Assembly: GCA_007131745.1 (NCBI GenBank)
Contig: SLPX01000065.1
Span: 1-14,895 of the forward strand
Length of the DNA: 14,895 nt
Reading direction: 5' to 3'
From: Myxococcales bacterium
GTDB taxonomy: Bacteria > Myxococcota > Polyangia > HGW-17 > SLPX01
The translations under genes and the position numbers were made by a program. The notes below the pieces were generated by a model that was given only the letters and a program-made list of their open reading frames with translations, did not search any database and was not told the origin of the DNA. Shown here in pieces: positions 6,316-13,047 of this stretch. Every line of letters begins with the position of its first letter. Within the stretch, counting starts at the first letter, position 1.

Positions 6316-7773
6316 TTACAGATCCGAAACCGGGTTGACCTCCGGGCCTAGTGGAGTTGCAGCTGGGATTGTTGGGGCCGCGCCCGCGCGGATGGTGGGA
6401 TCCTCTCGCCAGACAAGTTTTTTCACCCATAGGAAAGAAAGAACATTTGATATGACACCGCCGAGCAGTATGGACCACCACACGGATTCGAGCGGCGCTC
6501 CGAATGCCAGCACCGCGGTATACGCAATGGGAACCCCCACTACGAGGATGCGCACCGAGGTTATGATGAGCGACGGCATGCCGTAACCCAGCCCTTGCAG
6601 GATTCTTCCGGTGGTCATTCCGAAAGCCATCATGGGATAGACGAAGACCATGAAGCCCAGGTAGATTCTTCCTGTTTGGATGACAACGGGGTCATTTGTA
6701 AAGAGGTTCAAAACCCAGTGAGATGCCAGGAACGCGGATACTCCGACCGACACCGAGATGAAAAGAGCCCAACGATAGACGTAAAGTGTTGTGTGCCTTA
6801 CAAGGTCCGAACGACCAGCGCCTGCAAACATGCCGATGAGACTCACCGAGGCTCCTGCCAGGCCGAACAAGGGCATAGCGACGATCATGTCCACCTTGGA
6901 AGCGGCGCCGTACGCGGCCACCGCGAATTCTCCGAAATGTGCGAGCAATCGATTGTTCAGTGCCAGACCAGCGGACATTACGAGTTGCCCGATGGTCGTA
7001 GGCAACCCTATTGTAACAATGCCGCGAAAAAGGGGTTTGTACGCCCGGAGGTGTTTTAGTTTCACTTTCACTACCGAACGCCGGCGCACGAGGATTATGT
7101 AACCCAGGGCGAGAGTGGAAAAAACCTGGGCCGTCAATGTCGCCATGGCCGCGCCCGCGATGCCCATGTCCAGAACGAACATGAACACAGGATCAAGACC
7201 GCCGTTTATGAACGACGCTATGATCATAACGATAACAGGAGTTCGGGTGTCTCCTTCCCCGGTGAGTACAGCGCGAAAAGCACTGCTAAGAAAAAAAAGG
7301 ATCATTCCGAATGATATCAGCCTGAAATAGCTCCATGCCAGACGTTCGGATTCGCCGTGAGCTCCGAAGACCCTCAAAATGTGAGGGCCGGCGATGAATA
7401 GAATCACCGTGAACCCCATGCCGCCCAGAATGGACACGAACATTACTCCGCCCGCGGTTCGATCCGCGGCTTCATGATCTTTTCTGCCCAATGCTTGCGC
7501 AACCAGCGCGGTGGCAGCCATGGCAAGGCCGCTCAGAAGCGCGATTATGAAAAAGAAAAGAGGGCCCACGAAAGTGGCGGCCGCCAATGCCTCCATGCCC
7601 AGGAGGCCGATGAACGCAGTATCCACGATCATGTATGCCATATGGACGACCATTCCCAGCATCATGGGAGTCGCCAGCCGCCACATGGCGCGGTTGGGCG
7701 CGGCTATGAATTCTTCAAGAGGGCTTTTTCTTTCCCCCTTTTCGTTCGGGGCTTTGTTTTCCGGGTTATCCAT
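6316..7773 (-). CDS. MATE family efflux transporter
   Basis: A 485-residue, very hydrophobic protein of the usual MATE length. A charged cytoplasmic N-terminus (about 1-27) precedes the first helix PMMLGMVVHMAYMIVDTAFIG, typical of MATE helices 1-2 with the conserved D of VDTAFIG. The family motif GEGDTRTPVIVM is present near the middle of the first half, and the matching LQGLGYGMPSLIITSVR is in the second half, reflecting the two-fold repeat of six helices each. MATE proteins export drugs or other organic cations in exchange for Na+ or H+; the substrate cannot be read from sequence. The gene diverges from the phosphoesterase at 7894, with 120 nt between them. AAGAG upstream of the ATG is a modest ribosome site. 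Confidence 0.93.
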   Translation of the reverse strand: MDNPENKAPNEKGERKSPLEEFIAAPNRAMWRLATPMMLGMVVHMAYMIVDTAFIGLLGMEALAAATFVGPLFFFIIALLSGLAMAATALVAQALGRKDHEAADRTAGGVMFVSILGGMGFTVILFIAGPHILRVFGAHGESERLAWSYFRLISFGMILFFLSSAFRAVLTGEGDTRTPVIVMIIASFINGGLDPVFMFVLDMGIAGAAMATLTAQVFSTLALGYIILVRRRSVVKVKLKHLRAYKPLFRGIVTIGLPTTIGQLVMSAGLALNNRLLAHFGEFAVAAYGAASKVDMIVAMPLFGLAGASVSLIGMFAGAGRSDLVRHTTLYVYRWALFISVSVGVSAFLASHWVLNLFTNDPVVIQTGRIYLGFMVFVYPMMAFGMTTGRILQGLGYGMPSLIITSVRILVVGVPIAYTAVLAFGAPLESVWWSILLGGVISNVLSFLWVKKLVWREDPTIRAGAAPTIPAATPLGPEVNPVSDL

Positions 7774-7893
7774 CGATGCTCTTTATTCACCGGAATGCAC
7801 TCGGGTGCAACCCAAAGTTGAACATCCCTCCGGTGGTAGCTTTTGCCCCGAAAGGGCTTGTTTTTTACCGAAAAAGCACAAATTATTTTTGAT

Positions 7894-8994
7894 ATGGCAT
7901 TCAAGGTAGCTCACATATCAGACATACATGTTGCACGGCAGCCTGAAAAAAGCGCGGAAGCCGACGTCAATTATCTTCGTTCTTACCTTAAACGCGTCAT
8001 GCCGATAGCCGGGGATCTCGGAGGCGTATTAACTCGATACGCGGGGCAAAAAATCGAGGAAAAGGATTTTCAAAAGAATTACATCAAGGTTCTGGAACAG
8101 ATACGCGATGTGGGCGGTAGAATCGACGCCAAAACTGTGATTGGCTTATCGGTGGGGCTTTTCGGCGCTTCGATGGGGCTTGCATTCATTTATCGCCGAG
8201 AATTGATGAAGCTCTTGTCTGCGCTGCAATACAGGGAGCGTAAAGAGATGCGGGAGGTTCTGCTGGCCGGCCTCGAACAGGAGCGGCCGAATGTGGTCCT
8301 GGTTACGGGGGATTTGACCACTGTGGCTTCGGAGACCGAGTTTCATGAGGCAAAGGTCTTTTTAGACGGCATCAAAAACCTAAAATGCAAACCTGTTGTT
8401 CTTGTTATTCCCGGAAACCACGATGTAGAGGATGCGAGAAAGGGTGAAAAACACGCGCGTCTGGATACCTATGCAAAAGTCTTTTCCGACTACCTTCCGA
8501 AATCCGTGGTGCCTCTCAAGGCGGACTTCGGAGAAGTTGTTATTTTCGGAGTAAACAGCAATACCGTGGGGCGGGGACTGGGCACGGATGGAAGGGTGGT
8601 TTCCAGGAGCATGGAGTTTCTGAAAAGAGAGTTTGCAACAGTCAAGGGACGAGCCAAGTTATTGGCGATTCATCACCATCTTGCAAAGTATGGGAGGGAG
8701 CCTCGGGTGCCCCCGCTGGAAAACGCGCGGGAGTTGTTGGAAATAGCCGAAGAGGGGGGCGTGAGATTGATTTGTCACGGTCACAAGCACGAGTTTTATG
8801 AATGGCGTTACAGTGGAAATGGAAAACCCGCGGAGGATTCTGAAGATGCGATTACCGTGGTGTGTGCCGGGACGAGTACAGAGGCGACTACTTGGAAACC
8901 CAAGAAGCTTCAGTTTCGAGTTTTTGAGTTCGACAATGGAGCGCTGCCGGATCCTTCAGGAAAAACCGTGACCTTGAACCTGCCCAAAAAATAG
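7894..8994 (+). CDS. Calcineurin-like metallophosphoesterase with hydrophobic insertion
   Basis: All metal-binding motifs of the family are present: D10-x-H12 (HISDIHV), G139-D140 (VTGDLTT), G174-N-H-D177, the H260-H262 cluster (AIHHH) and G296-H-x-H299. These hold the two-metal centre that hydrolyses phosphomono- or diesters. The oddity is the spacing: D-x-H and GD are 128 residues apart, where 25-40 is normal. The insert includes basic and acidic helices and a hydrophobic segment at about 81-100 (VIGLSVGLFGASMGLAFIY), which could be a transmembrane or re-entrant helix. ATG 7894 is chosen because family members begin just before the first motif; a TTG at 7843 would add 17 residues. No ribosome site is evident. 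The substrate is unknown. Confidence 0.88.
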   Translation: MAFKVAHISDIHVARQPEKSAEADVNYLRSYLKRVMPIAGDLGGVLTRYAGQKIEEKDFQKNYIKVLEQIRDVGGRIDAKTVIGLSVGLFGASMGLAFIYRRELMKLLSALQYRERKEMREVLLAGLEQERPNVVLVTGDLTTVASETEFHEAKVFLDGIKNLKCKPVVLVIPGNHDVEDARKGEKHARLDTYAKVFSDYLPKSVVPLKADFGEVVIFGVNSNTVGRGLGTDGRVVSRSMEFLKREFATVKGRAKLLAIHHHLAKYGREPRVPPLENARELLEIAEEGGVRLICHGHKHEFYEWRYSGNGKPAEDSEDAITVVCAGTSTEATTWKPKKLQFRVFEFDNGALPDPSGKTVTLNLPKK

Positions 8995-9002
8995 ATTCCC
9001 AC

Positions 9003-9034
9003 CTCGCTCTATTGAGCGCGAGTGATCGAGCGAG
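9003..9034 (+). terminator. Hairpin copy A (covarying hairpin family)
   Basis: CTCGCTC (9003-9009) pairs perfectly with GAGCGAG (9028-9034) across an 18-nt loop beginning TATTGAGCG. It is followed by CCTGTTTGTAT, a weak T tract. It lies 8 nt after the phosphoesterase stop, between convergent genes, a position that fits termination for either strand. It shares its loop and overall design with copies at 12858 and 12965. Confidence 0.6.
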
Positions 9035-9062
9035 CCTGTTTGTATAAGGCAGTGGTCGGATC

Positions 9063-9812
9063 TTATATCCCGGCTCTTGCATTTTCTGCGAACACTGCGG
9101 CGGACGGTTCGGCGTCAGGCGAGATCAGGACCTCGTTTGTGCCCCTGTTTCCCGACTCAAAAACCGCGTAGGCTGGGCTTTCGGATCCCTTTGCATTCGG
9201 CGACAGGAGTCTAGTTCCATTGCTGCTGTGGGCAAAAACTCCCGCCAGACCAGCCATGTGGCGGGTGTCGGGTCTTCCCGCCACTGCCACCACTTGTTTT
9301 CCCCATTTGAGGTCTTTTCTTTTTGAAAATATTTTCATGGCAGCAGCGAGAGCTGAAGGTCCGGCCACTATAAGGCCTGTGTCAGGTTCAATCTTAAGGT
9401 TGCCGGTTTCCAGGCTGATTATTTTCAAGTTCCAGGCATCTGCAGAAGCGTTGAATGCTGATTCACAATCATTGTAATGGGAAAGACACGCCTCTTCCAA
9501 AAGGTTTTCCGCTAAAGAAACAGGCAATACCGGCCAGTCGGGGCCGAATATTTCTTCTGCCGCCAACCCTGAAAATTGAAAAACCCGTGCCGGAGAAAAC
9601 GCGGAACCCCAAAAGACAGTCATGGATGACAAGAGATCTTCCAAACATTCCGCAGCGTTTTTGTGTTCCGGCTTTTCCAGAGATGGCACCAGCACATCAT
9701 GGTTGTTGAATCCATTTGTTTCGGGTGGGCAGTCGATGAGGAAACGAATCCCCGCGAGGCACGCCCGGTAAAAAGCCTCAACCGCTTCCAGTGATACATG
9801 TTCTCCCGTCAT
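9063..9812 (-). CDS. Protein of unknown function
   Basis: The 249-residue protein is not recognised. The N-terminal third is helical with the acidic stretch around AAECLEDLL. The middle contains FGPDWPVLPVSLAENLLEEACLSHYNDCESAFNASADAW, and the C-terminal half has short beta/alpha stretches (LIVAGPSALAAAMKIF, KQVVAVAGRP) that could be Rossmann-like, though no cofactor motif is clear. No signal peptide or membrane segment is seen, so it should be cytoplasmic. The start at ATG 9812 is preferred because GGGGAGA lies about 7 nt upstream; an extension to 9866 has no ribosome site. The gene converges on the phosphoesterase and is separated from the next gene upstream on its strand by 150 nt. Confidence 0.65.
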   Translation of the reverse strand: MTGEHVSLEAVEAFYRACLAGIRFLIDCPPETNGFNNHDVLVPSLEKPEHKNAAECLEDLLSSMTVFWGSAFSPARVFQFSGLAAEEIFGPDWPVLPVSLAENLLEEACLSHYNDCESAFNASADAWNLKIISLETGNLKIEPDTGLIVAGPSALAAAMKIFSKRKDLKWGKQVVAVAGRPDTRHMAGLAGVFAHSSNGTRLLSPNAKGSESPAYAVFESGNRGTNEVLISPDAEPSAAVFAENARAGI

Positions 9813-9962
9813 TTTTTTTCTCCCCAAGCAGTACAAATAGAAATATATCACGTCCGGGAAAAACAAAAGACTATTTTTATCAAGCAGCGCGGCTCCTTTG
9901 CTTGAATGACCGTTTCCTCTTATGATTCGCAGAGTCTGTCGTCTGGCCGGTGTCCGAGCGAG

Positions 9963-10763
9963 TCAATCGGCAGGGTCGGTGCACTTTTCGACTTCCATCA
10001 ATGTTCTGATATTTTCGGCTGCAAGCCTGATCATCAAGGTATGGTAGCGGTTATTTTTTTCGTGTTGTTCGTCGGGTTGTGAACCGGTGAGTTTCAATGC
10101 GGCTTGCAACAGATTGCAGATTGTCGGGTGCCCCTCTTTTTTGGCGACGCGATTCAGGACGTCCAGGAGTTTTTCGCGGCTGATTTCGAGGTATTCGGCC
10201 GCCAGGAAATAGGATAAGACAGCGTTTTCGTATTCATTGTTTTGCTCAAGGATATCAGCTTGTTTGAACCAATAATGCTCGCAATTCCTCACAGTGTATC
10301 TTTGCTGCAGTTTCTTTACAGCTTCGCCGGCCTGGTCCGCGGATTCGAGTTTTCCCTCGTTCAGGTAATTGGCCTGAACGCGTTCGGCCGATGAGAACGC
10401 AAGAGCGAGTTCGCGACAAAAACCCGGACGGCCTATGTTGGATTCGATATCATCGAACGAAGAATCCAGGGATTCTTCGTCTATCCGGCCGTGCAGACGC
10501 TTGAACTTGTATATCAAAATGGCGTCTGAAATTCTGCCTCTATCAAGGGCTTCCTGTGCCGTAGGTTTTTGCGGATGCATTATTTCAACTCTGAAGGCGA
10601 TTTTTTCCGGCTTTTCCTTTTTTGCTGTTTGCGGGGGTGTACTGCATGCGATTCCCAAATAGATGAATACACTCGTCAATAAGGTTGTGAGTTTGCACGC
10701 AAGAAACAAACCAGCGAATTTTGAGCTTACAACAGGGTTTGAATAAACTTTGCTGTTTTGCAT
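9963..10763 (-). CDS. Putative lipoprotein with helical repeat-like body
   Basis: The 266-residue protein has a long hydrophobic segment (about 16-39) followed by GIACS; Cys40 is a possible lipidation site, although the residue three before it is Gly rather than the usual Leu, so an uncleaved anchor is also possible. After a Lys/Glu/Pro linker (41-55) the body is all-helical with spaced Ala/Leu/Tyr residues (for example QAGEAVKKLQQRY, WFKQADILEQNNEYENAVLSYFLAAEYLE), reminiscent of tetratricopeptide repeats but too diverged to call. It would face the periplasm and may act as a scaffold. It diverges from the tRNA genes. The family is not recognised. Confidence 0.6.
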   Translation of the reverse strand: MQNSKVYSNPVVSSKFAGLFLACKLTTLLTSVFIYLGIACSTPPQTAKKEKPEKIAFRVEIMHPQKPTAQEALDRGRISDAILIYKFKRLHGRIDEESLDSSFDDIESNIGRPGFCRELALAFSSAERVQANYLNEGKLESADQAGEAVKKLQQRYTVRNCEHYWFKQADILEQNNEYENAVLSYFLAAEYLEISREKLLDVLNRVAKKEGHPTICNLLQAALKLTGSQPDEQHEKNNRYHTLMIRLAAENIRTLMEVEKCTDPAD

Positions 10764-10853
10764 GGTTGCCTGTTAATACATCCTTTGGATTGCTTATATG
10801 CCCGAAGATGATCCTGAAGTGAAGGGCTCATTCTGTCAATGCCGATTTCTGGG

Positions 10854-10882
10854 TTGACATGAGCGACCATGTCTAGTAGAGC
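10854..10882 (+). promoter_or_regulatory. Probable promoter of the tRNA pair
   Basis: A perfect -35 TTGACA (10854-10859) lies 36 nt before the tRNA-Arg gene. At 17-nt spacing the -10 would be TAGAGC (10877-10882), a poor match followed by a GC-rich discriminator, as in stringently controlled tRNA promoters. The assignment of the -10 is uncertain. Confidence 0.4.
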
Positions 10883-10895
10883 GATTCGCGTTTGT

Positions 10896-10969
<74 letters not shown>

Positions 10970-10991
10970 TTCGTGTAGAGCGAATGATTTC

Positions 10992-11064
10992 GGGCCCATA
11001 GCTCAATCGGTAGAGCAGCGGACTCTTAATCCGGAGGTTCCAGGTTCGATTCCTGGTGGGCTCA
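10992..11064 (+). tRNA. tRNA-Lys (anticodon CTT)
   Basis: The cloverleaf is clear: acceptor GGGCCCA with TGGGCTC (one G-U pair), D-stem GCTC/GAGC, anticodon loop CTCTTAA with anticodon CTT, T-arm CCAGG-TTCGATT-CCTGG and discriminator A11064. No CCA is encoded. Position 27-43 is a G-G mismatch. The gene follows tRNA-Arg by 22 nt, so both probably come from one precursor. Its 3' end is only 6 nt from the end of the convergent kinase gene, and no obvious terminator lies between. Confidence 0.95.
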
Positions 11065-11070
11065 CTATGC

Positions 11071-12534
11071 TCAAAAAATGCGGCGGATGTCGCGGATGAC
11101 CCGAGGTTCCCGCCTTCCCTTTCTTTTCCGCCCCTTTCTTTTCTCTTTTGCTTTGCGCTTTTCTTCCGCTTCTTTTTCAGCCTTTTTTTCAGCTGCCTGT
11201 TTTTCGGCGGCCTCTTTTTCCGCTTGTTTCCTCGATGCTTCGCAGTCGCACGAGGTGAAGCCCTCGGTGGCGATGAGCAAGATCAAAAACAGAACCGCGG
11301 CGATTGAGGATACCCAGATGAGGATCCGTTTTTTTCGTCGCTGCCTGGTGTGATTTCGGGGAGCGGGAGGATGAGGTAGTGGGGCCTCCGGCGGAGGAGG
11401 TGGGATAGGTGTTTCCGGAGTCGGGAAAAAGCGAGCGGTCTCGGGTTTCTTTTTCTTTGCAGAAGCCGAAGGTGCAGCCATGGTGGGAGCTGTTTCACTC
11501 TTGAGAGACTCCGATAATTCTTCGCCCGCGGGTGTTTCGCCCTGCAAGGCGGGTGACCGCGGCGGTTGAGGCGGCAGCGAAGGCGCTGGTGAAAAACCTC
11601 CCGAGCCCAGGATGCCGCGCGATGATCCATGATTTTTGCCGTGAGCCTTTGCGATGGATTCAAAAGCATCCTGGATGGATGGATGCATGGGATCCCAGAA
11701 AGGCCTGAGAGCGTCTTTCATTTCCGAAGCGCTTGAAAAACGATGATCCCGGTTCCGGCTCATGGCCTTATTGATGATCGAGACAAGATTCTGATCCAGG
11801 TGAGGGCAGAGTTCCTGGAGTGGTTTATATGTGCCCGAGAGGATCGCAACCATGACCTGGTTCGGATTTTGTCCGGTGAAAGGGAGACTGCCGGAAAGCG
11901 CCTGGTAGAGGATCACTCCTGTGGAATAAATATCAGTACGGTGGTCTATGTCCGTGGCACCCTCGGCTTGTTCAAGGCTCATGTAGTAGGGGGTTCCCAT
12001 TACCGCTCCGGTGGCCGTCATTCTCATGTCGGAAGGGAACTTGGATATACCGAAATCCAGCAATTTCACCCTGTACAACCCTGTCCGGTCCACGTGGAGG
12101 AAGATGTTGTCAGGCTTGAGATCTCGATGAATGATGGACTTTTCATGCGCCGCGGACAGGGCGGATAAAAGGTGATCCCCGACAGCGAGGGTCAAGTCTG
12201 TTTGGAGATTCCCCTTTTCTTTGATCAGATCGCTGAATTCCTTGCCGTGAAGTAGCTCCATGACCAAGTAGTGATATCCGTCCTCGGTTTCTCCGTAATC
12301 CAGAACATCGGCAATGTCCGGGTGGCCGATCATGGCGGCTGCACGGGCTTCGTTCAACATTCGTTTGGCTATGGCAGGATGCGCTTCCGCCAGGTAGGGG
12401 TGAAGCACTTTTACCGCGACTTTCTTTTTGACGGTTACGTGCTCGGCCAGGTACACCGATCCCATGCCGCCTTCGCCGATCAGGCTGACAAGAGTGTACT
12501 TGTCCAGTTGTCTTCCCAGTAGGGATTTTGTCAT
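11071..12534 (-). CDS. Membrane-anchored Hanks-type Ser/Thr protein kinase
   Basis: A 487-residue kinase with all catalytic motifs: glycine loop GEGGMGSVYLAEH (20-32), Lys42 in VAVKVL, HRDLKPDN (136-143), DFG (160-162) and the activation segment MGTPYYMSLEQ (179-189). A Pro/Ser-rich linker (about 315-398) follows, then a transmembrane helix (about 403-422) and an outer tail starting with CDCEAS and made of Lys/Glu/Ala repeats turning to Lys/Arg (435-476). It lacks PASTA or other known sensor domains, so what it senses is unclear. ATG 12534 is chosen because AGGAAG lies 7 nt upstream and the kinase domain starts right after; the open frame runs to 12675 without a ribosome site. No phosphatase or substrate gene is adjacent. 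Confidence 0.93.
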   Translation of the reverse strand: MTKSLLGRQLDKYTLVSLIGEGGMGSVYLAEHVTVKKKVAVKVLHPYLAEAHPAIAKRMLNEARAAAMIGHPDIADVLDYGETEDGYHYLVMELLHGKEFSDLIKEKGNLQTDLTLAVGDHLLSALSAAHEKSIIHRDLKPDNIFLHVDRTGLYRVKLLDFGISKFPSDMRMTATGAVMGTPYYMSLEQAEGATDIDHRTDIYSTGVILYQALSGSLPFTGQNPNQVMVAILSGTYKPLQELCPHLDQNLVSIINKAMSRNRDHRFSSASEMKDALRPFWDPMHPSIQDAFESIAKAHGKNHGSSRGILGSGGFSPAPSLPPQPPRSPALQGETPAGEELSESLKSETAPTMAAPSASAKKKKPETARFFPTPETPIPPPPPEAPLPHPPAPRNHTRQRRKKRILIWVSSIAAVLFLILLIATEGFTSCDCEASRKQAEKEAAEKQAAEKKAEKEAEEKRKAKEKRKGRKRKGRREPRVIRDIRRIF

Positions 12535-12557
12535 GAAGTAGCTTCCTGTTGACGGCT

Positions 12558-12586
12558 TATTTATCAGGTAAGGCGCGACATTACAA
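12558..12586 (-). promoter_or_regulatory. Possible promoter of the kinase gene
   Basis: Read on the minus strand, TTGTAA (12586-12581) and TAAATA (12563-12558) are separated by 17 nt and lie just before the AGGAAG ribosome site of the kinase. Matches to consensus are 4/6 and 3/6, so this is only a candidate. Confidence 0.3.
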
Positions 12587-12651
12587 CGATGGCGACAGGT
12601 GTGTCCAGGGTGCAAACTTCCGTTGTCAGCAGGGCTTCGCCTTTTTATTAC

Positions 12652-12671
12652 GGCAGCGGACAAACCGCCGA
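12652..12671. repeat. 20-bp direct repeat, copy 1
   Basis: The 20 bp beginning GGCAGCGGACAAACC match 12904-12923 exactly. The core GCGG-ACAAA-CCGC can form a small hairpin. The flank just before it (GCCTTTTTATTAC) resembles the flank of copy 2 (GCCTGTTTTTTAT), so the duplicated unit is longer than 20 bp and has diverged outside it. Confidence 0.85.
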
Positions 12672-12857
12672 ACACGGTGCTGTCGAGGCCATGTTTTCGC
12701 AGGCTCCGGAAACGCCGGACGTGGCCGTTTGCATTCTGGTGGGAGGCGACATGATGAAGGGGGCCGGTCGACTATGCGCCCGGCCCGCTGGATTCTGACG
12801 CACGGCTTGTTCCGGAGGCTTGCTTCAACTTTTTGCCTCTGCGAATAAGCTTTTTTC

Positions 12858-12901
12858 GGCTCGTTCTATTGAACGCGGATGATCGAACGAGCCTGTTTTT
12901 T
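12858..12901 (+). terminator. Hairpin copy B, intrinsic-terminator form
   Basis: GGCTCGTTC (12858-12866) pairs perfectly with GAACGAGCC (12885-12893) over an 18-nt loop beginning TATTGAACG, followed by TGTTTTTT (12894-12901). This is the classic shape of a rho-independent terminator for plus-strand transcription. No recognised plus-strand gene lies upstream, which raises the question of what it terminates. Confidence 0.65.
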
Positions 12902-12903
12902 AT

Positions 12904-12923
12904 GGCAGCGGACAAACCGCCGA
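12904..12923. repeat. 20-bp direct repeat, copy 2
   Basis: Exact copy of 12652-12671, placed directly after the T tract of hairpin B. A weaker match to its start (GGCAGTGGTC at 9048-9057) follows hairpin A, so hairpin, T-rich stretch and this segment seem to form one composite repeat. Confidence 0.85.
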
Positions 12924-12964
12924 GTGCCTTGTTCCAACTTCCCTGTCGGGAGTTTCATCAGCGG

Positions 12965-12996
12965 TTCGCCCTGTTGACAGAGGATGATCGGGCTTT
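12965..12996 (+). repeat. Hairpin copy C (diverged)
   Basis: GCCC (12968-12971) pairs with GGGC (12990-12993) over an 18-nt loop, TGTTGACAG followed by AGGATGATC, which aligns to the loops of copies A and B without gaps. The outer three pairs of the stem are lost here. TTTGTT follows the stem. Confidence 0.45.
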
Positions 12997-13047
12997 GTTC
13001 GTCCATAGCAAAACCGGGGAGGGTTCGGGGGGGCGGGCCGAGAAAGG

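Larger units (their letters stand above)
12535..13047. other. 513-bp gene-poor region between kinase start and beta-propeller end
   Basis: No gene on either strand convinces. Three plus-strand frames (12549-12848, 12589-12798 and 12833-13231) are open, but they lack ribosome sites; the first two overlap each other and the last runs antisense into the beta-propeller gene. The region holds two hairpin copies (12858 and 12965), a 20-bp direct repeat (12652 and 12904) and a possible kinase promoter. It may be the site of a small RNA or a decayed plus-strand gene. Confidence 0.7.

Noticed and set aside
6240..6316. Hairpin GGCGG...CCGCC after the MATE gene as a terminator
   Set aside because: The stem contains a G-T pair and no T tract follows on the minus strand.
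3651..7773. MATE, zinc-ribbon, ADPS and DUF2400 genes as a dedicated new system
   Set aside because: Gaps of 108 and 151 nt separate the first three and their functions do not link; only ADPS and DUF2400 look coupled.
12549..12848. Plus-strand frames 12549-12848 and 12589-12798 as real genes
   Set aside because: They overlap each other, lack good ribosome sites, and the first starts against the kinase leader; kept only as part of the unexplained region.
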